Source: Asaia bogorensis
GTDB lineage: Bacteria; Pseudomonadota; Alphaproteobacteria; Acetobacterales; Acetobacteraceae
DNA: 43,621 nucleotides
Assembly: GCA_945861095.1 (NCBI GenBank)
Contig: CAMATI010000009.1
Span: 1 to 43,621, forward strand
Direction: 5' to 3'
Part shown: one piece after another, positions 34,994-43,621 of the stretch
How positions within the stretch are numbered: position 1 is the stretch's first letter
Layout: every line of letters begins with the position of its first letter
Notes under the pieces: generated by a model
Databases searched by the model: none
Told to the model about the DNA's origin: nothing
What the model saw: the letters and a program-made list of their open reading frames with translations, nothing else
Position numbers and translations under genes: made by a program

Positions 34994-35578
34994 TCAAGCC
35001 AGTTCGGTCGTCCGGTAGCAGGCGGCGAGGGGGACGGTGAAATCGATGCTGGCCAGGGATAGGTCCGCACCGGGACCGATAATGTCGGGTTCCTCCGGCC
35101 AGGAGCCATCGTCGCGGCGGCGCAGCAACTCGGCTTCCATGCGGGTGGAGCGGACCGCAAGGATTTCCCGGACCGAAGGGATAGTGGTGTAGGCCCAGAT
35201 ATTGGCGCGGGTTTCGGCCTCGTTCGACGGGGAGAGGATTTCGATCAGCAGCACGGGGTCGGGCATCATGAGTTCTCGTGATGGCGGGGTGCAGGTGACG
35301 CCCAAGTCGGGGATGCGGAAATTGCGGTTTGCACCGATGCGCGGGACGACGCCTGGCGTAGTGACGACCCGGCACCGGCTGCCCGTCCGCAGCAAATGGT
35401 CGCGCAGCAAGCCGCTGATTTCGCTCTGGATAGACCCGTGCATGTCGGAGCCAGGTGCCATCGCCACCGGCTCCCCGTCGATCAGTTGCCACAACCGCCC
35501 AGAGCGGTCGCGAGGGTCCCATGACAGGAATTCGTCCACCGTCATGCGGGCGAAGGCGTATTTGCGGGCTGCGACCAT
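34994..35578 (-). CDS. Uma2-family (DUF820) putative endonuclease, first copy
   Basis: The 194-residue protein has a PD-(D/E)XK-like fold: TVDEFLSWDP near 13-22, IPDLGVTCTP and LLIEILSPSN supply the Asp and Glu pair. Uma2 proteins are often isolated genes of unknown function that multiply in genomes; their nuclease activity is assumed from the fold. The start MVAARKYAFARMT at 35578 fits. A distant relative lies at 39430. Confidence 0.82.
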   Translation of the reverse strand: MVAARKYAFARMTVDEFLSWDPRDRSGRLWQLIDGEPVAMAPGSDMHGSIQSEISGLLRDHLLRTGSRCRVVTTPGVVPRIGANRNFRIPDLGVTCTPPSRELMMPDPVLLIEILSPSNEAETRANIWAYTTIPSVREILAVRSTRMEAELLRRRDDGSWPEEPDIIGPGADLSLASIDFTVPLAACYRTTELA

Positions 35579-35627
35579 GGGGCGATCCTAGCACGGGCCG
35601 AGTGGGATGGGATGACCGAGTGTCGGA

Positions 35628-36389
35628 TTATTCAAGGGCGCGCATCCGGTCCAGACCGGCTCGCAAGGCGGCCTGGTAGATCAAATGGTCCACGCCATAG
35701 GCCAGCATCCGGTAGCCGTGGCGCCAGTATTCCTGGGCCCAGGCCTCGTTCGCCACCATGAACCCGGCGATCTTGCCGTGCGCCCTGGCCGCCGCGACCA
35801 CCCGACGCACCGCGGCCAGGAAATCCGGGTGCTGGAACTGGCCGGGGATGCCCATGAAGTTGCTCAGGTCGAAATGGCCGAGCCAGATGACGTCGACGTT
35901 GGGGGTTGCGGCGATGGCTTCGACGTCGTTGAGGCCCTCGACGGTTTCGATCTGCGCGATCACCAGGGTGCGGGCGGCGGCGCGGGCCATGGCGGTGGCG
36001 GGATCGGTGGCCTTGTAGTCGTCATGGGCGACCCCGAAGGCGGCGCCACGCTGTCCGATCGGAGGGTAATGGGCGCAGGACGCGATGTGGGCGGCTTCTT
36101 TCGCGGAACCGACCATTGGCACCATGATGCCATGCGCGCCGATATCCATGGCGCGGGCGATGAAGTGGTATTCGCCGCGGGGAACGCGGACGATGGGCGC
36201 GATGTTGAGGCCTCGGCAGCCGGCGACCATGGATTTCATGGTTTCCAGGGTGGCGCCGGTATGTTCCATGTCGAACAGGGCGAACTCGGCGCCGGTGGCG
36301 GCGATGATGGCGGGCATGCCGGGGGTCAGGAATTCCATGACCATGGCGCCGAACGCCTTCCCGTTGGTGTGCAGCGACTGTTTCAGCAT
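35628..36389 (-). CDS. HpcH/HpaI-family aldolase
   Basis: A class II, metal-dependent aldolase of 253 residues, related to 2-dehydro-3-deoxyglucarate and 2,4-dihydroxyhept-2-enedioate aldolases. AEFALFDMEHTGATLETMKSM (residues 34-54) carries the active-site DMEH, IAQIETVEGL the metal Glu, and VDVIWLGHFDLSNFMGI the metal Asp. An AAGGAG site lies six bases before the ATG. Together with the nearby tartronate-semialdehyde-type reductases it could belong to an aldarate or related hydroxy-acid degradation route (inference). Confidence 0.9.
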   Translation of the reverse strand: MLKQSLHTNGKAFGAMVMEFLTPGMPAIIAATGAEFALFDMEHTGATLETMKSMVAGCRGLNIAPIVRVPRGEYHFIARAMDIGAHGIMVPMVGSAKEAAHIASCAHYPPIGQRGAAFGVAHDDYKATDPATAMARAAARTLVIAQIETVEGLNDVEAIAATPNVDVIWLGHFDLSNFMGIPGQFQHPDFLAAVRRVVAAARAHGKIAGFMVANEAWAQEYWRHGYRMLAYGVDHLIYQAALRAGLDRMRALE

Positions 36390-36493
36390 GGTCGTCTCCT
36401 TCTGGTGGTCCGGTTTTGCCCGATCCGATGACTTGCCGGCAGGCGGGCCGGGTCGGCATGATGCTGCCCGTGTTTGCACCAAGGATGCATTTG

Positions 36494-36883
36494 ATGGCGA
36501 TCGATTCCTATGACCCGCTGAATCCGCCCGACCCCGTCGCGTGGATGGCGTTGGACGCGGAGGCTCGGGTCGCGCTGGTGCGAGACTATCATCACAGCAT
36601 CGGCGACCGTGGCGAGAACGAGCAGATGCATTGCACCCTGCACGCGATCGTCGAAAACCAGGTGGCGATGGGTGAGGCCATGGAACCGGTGCGGGAGCGG
36701 CTGCGGCAATTGATGGCGCAGGGCCTGGATCGCCACCACGCGGTGCATGCGATTGCCATTGTCGTCGCGCGCCACATGTATCGGCTGTCGCGGGACACGA
36801 CCCAGCGCGGCGATCAGAACGAGCGGTATTTCAAGGAATTGCACCGGATGAATGCGCGCAAATACACGGCCCTGACGATGTAG
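36494..36883 (+). CDS. Small DUF1841-like protein
   Basis: A 129-residue protein without recognised catalytic motif. The segment NEQMHCTLHAIVENQVAMG..LMAQGLDRHHAVHAIAIVVARHMY resembles the C-terminal half of DUF1841 proteins, with repeated His residues. The first 30 residues are Asp/Pro-rich (DSYDPLNPPDPVAWMALDAEAR). The ATG at 36494 was chosen over one nine bases upstream. It is divergent from the aldolase gene. The similarity is only moderate. Confidence 0.6.
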   Translation: MAIDSYDPLNPPDPVAWMALDAEARVALVRDYHHSIGDRGENEQMHCTLHAIVENQVAMGEAMEPVRERLRQLMAQGLDRHHAVHAIAIVVARHMYRLSRDTTQRGDQNERYFKELHRMNARKYTALTM

Positions 36884-37117
36884 GTTCGGGCGTTCAGGGC
36901 GATGGACGAGCCCACTGTGGAAACGGGGCGAGCGCCCCAAGGACGTTAGAGCCTCCCACCGGTGTCGTGGCAGGCCGAGCGCCAGGACCTGTGGCGGGGC
37001 TGTTGTGCGGGAGGGTTCGGCCTCGGCTTGCAACCCACCCGGCCGGCGCCCTAAGACCAACGCGCGACGAACACACCCCAGACCTGTCCGCCATTGCGGC
37101 GGCTTTCGGAGAGCAGC

Positions 37118-38284
37118 ATGGACCAGCCTCGGCTCGTTGACCCCCATACCGAAATCCGGGAGGAGGTGGCGAAGCTCTGTGCCCGCTACCCCGGCGAATA
37201 CTGGCGCAAGCTGGACCAGGAACGCGCCTATCCCACCGAGTTCGTGCGCGCTCTGACCGAGGCCGGCTACCTGGGCGCCCTGATCCCCGAGGAATATGGC
37301 GGCGCCGGCCTGCCGCTGTCCGCCGGCGCGGCGATCCTGGAAACCATCCACGCCGAGGGCTGCAACGCCTCTGCCTGCCACGCCCAGATGTATATCATGG
37401 GCACCATCCTGCGGCACGGCTCCGAGGACCAGAAGCGCCAATATCTGCCCGGCATCGCCACCGGCGCGCTTCGCCTGCAAGCGTTCGGCGTGACCGAGCC
37501 GACCAGCGGCACCGATACGACATCCTTGCGCACGTTTGCTCGTCTGGACGGCGATTATTACGTGGTGAATGGACAGAAGGTTTGGACAAGTCGCGCCGAA
37601 CATTCCGACCTGATGCTGTTGCTGGCGCGGACGACTTCGCGGGAAAAGGTGGAAAAGCGCACCGACGGTTTGTCCACGTTCGTGGTCGATATGCGGGAAA
37701 CACTGGGCAAGGGGATGACCATCACTCCCATCCGCACGATGATGAACCATAATTCCACGCAGATTTTCTTCGACAACATGATCGTTCCGGCTGCCAATTT
37801 GATCGGCAAGGAAGGCCGTGGGTTTCGTTACATCCTGGATGGGATGAATGCCGAACGCCTGCTGATCGCGGCGGAGTGCATCGGGGACGCCCGCTGGTTC
37901 ATCAAGAAGGCGGCGGATTACGCGCGCGAACGCGTGGTGTTCGGCCGTCCGATCGGCCAGAACCAGGGCATCCAGTTCCCGATCGCGCGGGCTTACGCTC
38001 AGATGCGGGCGGCGGAGTTGATGGTGCAGGCGGGTTTGGCGAAGTTCGAGGCCGGGCAGACTCCGGGCGAGGAAGCCAATATGGGCAAGATGCTGGCCGC
38101 CGACGCCGCCTGGGCCGCGGCGGAGGCTTGCATCCAGACTCATGGCGGGTTCGGGTTCGCGGAGGAATACGACGTGGAGCGGAAGTTCCGCGAGACGCGG
38201 CTGTATCAGGTGGCGCCGATCAGCACGAATTTGATTCTGTCGTATGTGGCGGAGCATGTGTTGGGGATGCCGCGGAGTTACTGA
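37118..38284 (+). CDS. Acyl-CoA dehydrogenase
   Basis: A 388-residue flavoenzyme of fatty-acid or amino-acid acyl-CoA oxidation. The FAD and substrate motifs GVTEPTSGTDTTSL (about 124-137) and VVNGQKVWTSRAEHSD are present, as is GFGFAEEYDVERKFRETRLY. The canonical catalytic Glu segment (YEGT) is replaced by VAPIST. The alternative position used by isovaleryl-CoA dehydrogenase, in GMNAERLLIAAE, holds a Glu, so the enzyme may use that one. ATG at 37118 is preferred. There is no nearby electron-transfer flavoprotein. Confidence 0.92.
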   Translation: MDQPRLVDPHTEIREEVAKLCARYPGEYWRKLDQERAYPTEFVRALTEAGYLGALIPEEYGGAGLPLSAGAAILETIHAEGCNASACHAQMYIMGTILRHGSEDQKRQYLPGIATGALRLQAFGVTEPTSGTDTTSLRTFARLDGDYYVVNGQKVWTSRAEHSDLMLLLARTTSREKVEKRTDGLSTFVVDMRETLGKGMTITPIRTMMNHNSTQIFFDNMIVPAANLIGKEGRGFRYILDGMNAERLLIAAECIGDARWFIKKAADYARERVVFGRPIGQNQGIQFPIARAYAQMRAAELMVQAGLAKFEAGQTPGEEANMGKMLAADAAWAAAEACIQTHGGFGFAEEYDVERKFRETRLYQVAPISTNLILSYVAEHVLGMPRSY

Positions 38285-38995
38285 CGGGGTGGGGACGGGC
38301 GGCCGACGACGATCCCGGGTCGCCTTCACCCTTGCCCTTCGGCTTTGCGGGCACGCGGTTTGAGCCACCCCGGACCGTCGCGGTGCGCGCCCCAACGGGA
38401 TGATGGGCGCGGGTTGGTGCTGCAAGCCGAACCGGGCGGTCTCCTCAATAATGACTTCCGGCCGCTGTTGTTGCATGCAGCGGACATCGGACACGTGATC
38501 AGCCCATAGGGCGTCGCTGCACGTCTTCGCGCCGGCCAGCGGCGTGTGTTGGCCCGTCTCGCCGTGCTTTTTTCGACCGTGGTTGTGCGATTCCGGGTTT
38601 GAAACCGGCACGCGGACCGACCGCAGCTTGCGGGGCAGGCGTGGGAACCGTGAGGTGACGGCGGAAGGCGGCATTTTGGACAACCAATTGTTCTTTTTTT
38701 GTCCTAGATGCGAGGCGGGTCCGAGGCAAGCAAAATGGCGGTTTTCCTGTGCCGGGGGCGGGTCCGCGGGGGATGAATCCCGGCTGGGGCATGATTTTGC
38801 CTTAATTGTAGGCAGGGGTTAACGGAAGCGTCCGAAATATGAATATGGTCCAAAATGGCGTTTGGGGTGCCGTTGGCCGCTCTCAGATAACGCCTGAGGA
38901 TTTCCCGGTATGACGTTGGGATTGAAGTGAAAAGACGGTTTCCTCAGATTCTACTTTAAGTTTGAGATTTCAGTAATCCGTTCCGATCAGGCGCC

Positions 38996-39049
38996 GATAT
39001 GGCGGGATTTTGTTACGGATCAATGCGGATATCGGGGGGTATTGTTACG
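38996..39049. repeat. Pair of 22-bp imperfect direct repeats, 32 bp apart
   Basis: Two copies, beginning GATAT and ending TTGTTACG, start at 38996 and 39028 and match at 18 of 22 positions. A 32-base spacing is three helical turns, as for paired protein-binding sites. No neighbouring start is within 380 bases. Confidence 0.45.
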
Positions 39050-39211
39050 TTTCCCGGCGGTTAACCTGTCGTTTACCGATGCCTTTGATTTAGGCAAGAG
39101 CCTCCGCCGAGCGATGCGTCGGGCCGGTTGGGCTGAGGGAAGGCTGGATCGTGACTGCCCGATAGCGGGACAGCGCCCGATCGTCACGGTGGCGACCGTT
39201 GCGCTCGCCCG

Positions 39212-39235
39212 GCGCCCCAAATGGCTTTGGGGCGC
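39212..39235. terminator. Perfect 10-bp hairpin with four-base loop
   Basis: GCGCCCCAAA (39212-39221) and TTTGGGGCGC (39226-39235) pair around TGGC. It has no long T run on either side. Possible terminator or repeat fragment. Confidence 0.45.
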
Positions 39236-39429
39236 AGGCGCGGTGTGGCGTCCGTCCGGGCGACGGGGACATGACGAGTAGCGTGCCCTGAGGGTAACCC
39301 CTGACGTCAACGCCCGCTTTGAGCCTTGCGACGGCGGGTGCGGTTCTGCCTTCGTGACGGCAAGGCCGGGCCGACCCACACTGCAAATCAGTTATCCCCG
39401 GACGCTCGGCCAGTGCTACACTCCAGCCC

Positions 39430-40008
39430 ATGAGCGCGGCCCTGCAACCCACCATGACCCTGGCGGAATTCCTAGACTGGGAAAACCACCAGCCCATGAA
39501 ATATGAATTCGACGGTTTCCAACCGGTCGCCATGACCGGCGGCACGGCGGCCCACGCCTTCATCCAGGTCAACCTCATCGGCGCTCTACGGGATCGTCTC
39601 CGCGGCGGACCCTGCCGAGCGGTGGGGAGTGAACTGAAAATCCAGGTGGCCGGGCGGATCCGCTACCCGGATGCGTTCGTCGTGTGCTCGCCCGTCCCGG
39701 TTGACGCGACGGTCGTCACCGAACCCGTCATCGTGTTCGAAATTCTCAGTGCCAGCACGTCGGACACGGACCGGATCGAAAAGAACCGCGAATACCGCGA
39801 CACCCCATCTATCCAACGCTACGTGATCCTGGAACAAACCCTCCAGGCCGCGACGGTGTTCTCCCGCGATGGGGACGATTGGGTCGGGCACATCCTGATC
39901 GGCGACGTGGACCTCCCCCTGCCGGAGATCGCCGCCGCGGTGCCGTTGGGGGAATTGTATGAGGGTCTGACCTTTCCGTCAGACCCGGACGGTGCCGAGG
40001 CCAGATAA
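39430..40008 (+). CDS. Uma2-family (DUF820) putative endonuclease, second copy
   Basis: A 192-residue Uma2-like protein: TLAEFLDWENHQPMKYEFDG near residues 10-29, IRYPDAFVVCS and VIVFEILSAST carry the Asp and Glu of the PD-(D/E)XK core, and ENREYRDTPSIQRYVIL the C-terminal Lys/Arg helix. It stands before livM, where livH is usually found. The start at 39430 gives the standard length. Confidence 0.85.
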   Translation: MSAALQPTMTLAEFLDWENHQPMKYEFDGFQPVAMTGGTAAHAFIQVNLIGALRDRLRGGPCRAVGSELKIQVAGRIRYPDAFVVCSPVPVDATVVTEPVIVFEILSASTSDTDRIEKNREYRDTPSIQRYVILEQTLQAATVFSRDGDDWVGHILIGDVDLPLPEIAAAVPLGELYEGLTFPSDPDGAEAR

Positions 40009-40356
40009 CACCCCCTGGTAACACCCCCAGATAGTACCAAGCGCCTTTGAAAACGCAACGATCCGCCGCCCGGAGTCACCCCGCTACGCCGAGCAGGCGG
40101 CGGCGTTCATGACCACGGCACGAACGATCCAAGCGACCAACGGGTTCCGCCCCGCGACTGGAAGCCGATCCATGGTGGCCCCGAGCGATGTCCGGACACT
40201 GCCAAAGCCAGACGGAAGCCCACCTGGGCAGACCCACCAATCCCACCCCACCAACCTTGAACCCCACTCCACTCCATGCGACCAACTACGCATGGCAGCA
40301 TCCCGGCACACCCATCCCCCCGCCCGAAAACCCCGTCCGCCAGGCGACCAAGACGC
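40009..40356. other. Intergenic gap before livM
   Basis: I see no gene, RNA or clear hairpin here. The frames that run through are C-rich shadows. livM has an in-frame start at 40276, but its product begins naturally at 40357. Confidence 0.5.
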
Positions 40357-42491
<2,135 letters not shown>

Positions 42492-42531
42492 CCGACCCGC
42501 GCCCGATTCCATGCAAGCGGTCGCACCACCC

Positions 42532-43254
42532 ATGACCGCGCTATTGTCCCTCTCTGGCGTCACCGCGTTCTACGGCGCCATCCAGGCCCTGCGTGGCGTC
42601 GACCTGGAAGTGCATGAAGGCGAGATCGTCACCCTGATCGGCGCCAATGGAGCCGGCAAATCCACCCTGATGATGACGATTTGCGGCAATCCCCAGGCAC
42701 GCGATGGGTCGATCGTCTACGACGGCACCGACATCACCCGTCTGCCGACGCATCTGATCATGCGCCAACGCATCGCCCAGGCGCCGGAGGGGCGACGCAT
42801 CTTCGGGCGGATGACCGTCTACGAAAACCTGCTGATGGGCGCGGAAGTGTCCGGCCAGACCGACATCGGAACCGTCATGGAACAGGTGTTCGCCCTGTTT
42901 CCTCGATTGAAGGAACGCCTGACCCAGCGCGGCGGCACCCTCTCCGGCGGGGAACAGCAGATGCTGGCGATCGGGCGCGCGTTGATGTCGCGGCCTCGGT
43001 TGCTGTTGCTGGACGAACCGTCGCTGGGCCTGGCGCCTTTGGTGGTGCGGCAGATTTTCGGCGCCATCCGCGACCTGAACCGCGCGATGGGCCTGACCGT
43101 GTTGCTGGTGGAGCAGAACGCCTTTCAGGCGCTACGCTTGGCGCATCGCGGCTACGTGCTGGTCAACGGCGCCATCACCATGGCCGGCACGGGCGCCGAA
43201 CTTCTGGCCCGCCCGGAAATCCGCGCAGCCTATCTGGAGGGCGCGCACGCGTGA
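42532..43254 (+). CDS. livF: Branched-chain amino acid ABC transporter ATPase LivF
   Basis: The second ATPase of the importer, 240 residues. Walker A GANGAGKST, signature LSGGEQQMLAIGRALMSRP and Walker B LLLLDEPSLGLAP identify it, with the C-terminal LivF ending AGTGAELLARPEIRAAYLEG. ATG at 42532 is the best, but an in-frame ATG at 42511 is possible. After the stop, an AGGCAAT/ATTGCCT inverted pair occurs over a 27-base loop, with no clear terminator. Confidence 0.96.
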   Translation: MTALLSLSGVTAFYGAIQALRGVDLEVHEGEIVTLIGANGAGKSTLMMTICGNPQARDGSIVYDGTDITRLPTHLIMRQRIAQAPEGRRIFGRMTVYENLLMGAEVSGQTDIGTVMEQVFALFPRLKERLTQRGGTLSGGEQQMLAIGRALMSRPRLLLLDEPSLGLAPLVVRQIFGAIRDLNRAMGLTVLLVEQNAFQALRLAHRGYVLVNGAITMAGTGAELLARPEIRAAYLEGAHA

Positions 43255-43462
43255 CCAGCAGGCAATAAATTTCTAACAATGAAAATCACCACAATTGCCT
43301 AACCCATCGTATTCACCGCGTCCCCCCCCTACCGTAACAATTGGCATGTCGCTGGGCGCGGGCAATACTTCCCCGCTGCTGGCTTGACCGCGTTTCTGAG
43401 CGTATCTGGCAGGCGTGAGAGGTTGACGGAGACAGGACTGGAACGGCGACGCCGCCCACGGC

Positions 43463-43621
43463 TCACCCGGGGCGAGGTATCATGCGCAGGACCATGTCGC
43501 GGAACAGCGCGGCGTCCGGGCAGTTGGCGGCGAAGGCCAGGCGAACCCGTGTCGCGGTCTCGCGGACCCGCACCGCGACCTTCAGCAACCGGCTGCGCAG
43601 GGTGGAGAACTCGCATCCGGC
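43463..43621 (-). mobile_element. Transposase gene, C-terminal end only (IS1380-like)
   Basis: The last 53 codons on the minus strand, running off the window edge, read FSTLRSRLLKVAVRVRETA, then LAFAANCPDAALFRDMVL and end before PRPG-stop. This matches the C-terminal pattern of IS1380-type transposases (R-x-RLLK...CP...F). Only a fragment is visible, so family and integrity are provisional. Terminal inverted repeats could not be seen. Confidence 0.55.

Larger units (their letters stand above)
38285..39429. other. Gene-poor stretch of 1.1 kb
   Basis: Apart from the hairpin and direct repeats noted separately, I recognise no gene. The part up to about 38680 is GC-rich with only shadow frames; 38680-39110 is noticeably AT-richer, with a T run at 38691-38701. 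Neither strand shows a convincing protein. It may be decayed DNA or contain a regulatory RNA. Confidence 0.5.

Noticed and set aside
36383..38683. A 766-codon minus-strand frame opposite the acyl-CoA dehydrogenase
   Set aside because: It is antisense to a clear gene with no recognisable fold.
43329..43616. A 95-codon minus-strand frame at the window end
   Set aside because: It is out of frame with the transposase fragment, which has the better family match.

Overview
The window looks like chromosomal DNA of a high-GC alphaproteobacterium, most likely of the Acetobacteraceae/Rhodospirillales type. I infer this from protein sequence character (the acetolactate synthase ThDP motif reads GEAS, as in alphaproteobacteria), from intergenic palindromes of the alphaproteobacterial kind, and from the lack of any plasmid or phage backbone. 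No rRNA, tRNA or CRISPR array was recognised. All positions were read by eye and no database search was possible.

Layout. 1-6,820: trans-aconitate methyltransferase, an FtsB-like division protein, a small exported protein, the lysine genes dapD-dapE, two related membrane proteins, and rsmI. 6,925-14,217: a PBP-activator-like lipoprotein, a DUF2786 protein, a lipoprotein adenosine-deaminase homologue, serB and miaA. 14,275-23,399: branched-chain amino acid synthesis (ilvB, ilvH, ilvC, leuA), with an ATPase/DUF4276 gene pair between ilvH and ilvC, and corA and a macrodomain gene before leuA. leuA has what looks like a complete attenuator: promoter, 32-residue leader peptide with a Leu-Leu-Leu-Arg-Leu run, and two mutually exclusive hairpins. 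23,645-27,996: an RND efflux pump and its adaptor. 28,219-31,676: a split ThDP decarboxylase, a small coiled-coil membrane protein, a glutathione transferase and a beta-hydroxyacid dehydrogenase. 32,037-33,859: a toxin-antitoxin island (MntA-HepT, a broken DUF4160 with DUF2442, HicAB) that lies between two near-duplicate dehydrogenase genes. 34,994-40,008: two Uma2-type genes, an HpcH/HpaI aldolase, a small DUF1841-like protein and an acyl-CoA dehydrogenase, with a 1.1-kb gene-poor stretch. 40,357-43,254: livM-livG-livF (branched-chain amino acid import, without livH). The window ends inside a transposase gene.

Two themes run through the region. One is branched-chain amino acid metabolism (synthesis, attenuation, uptake). 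The other is unusual repeat content: eight short tandem arrays with unrelated units (12, 15, 16, 24 or 26 bp) sit at gene junctions or in frame inside genes, and at least three kinds of dispersed palindromic element occupy intergenic gaps. The most interesting candidates are the leuA attenuator with its possibly leaderless leader peptide, the structured RNA/small ORF just upstream of it, the ATPase-DUF4276 pair splitting the ilv cluster, and the toxin-antitoxin island framed by duplicated genes.
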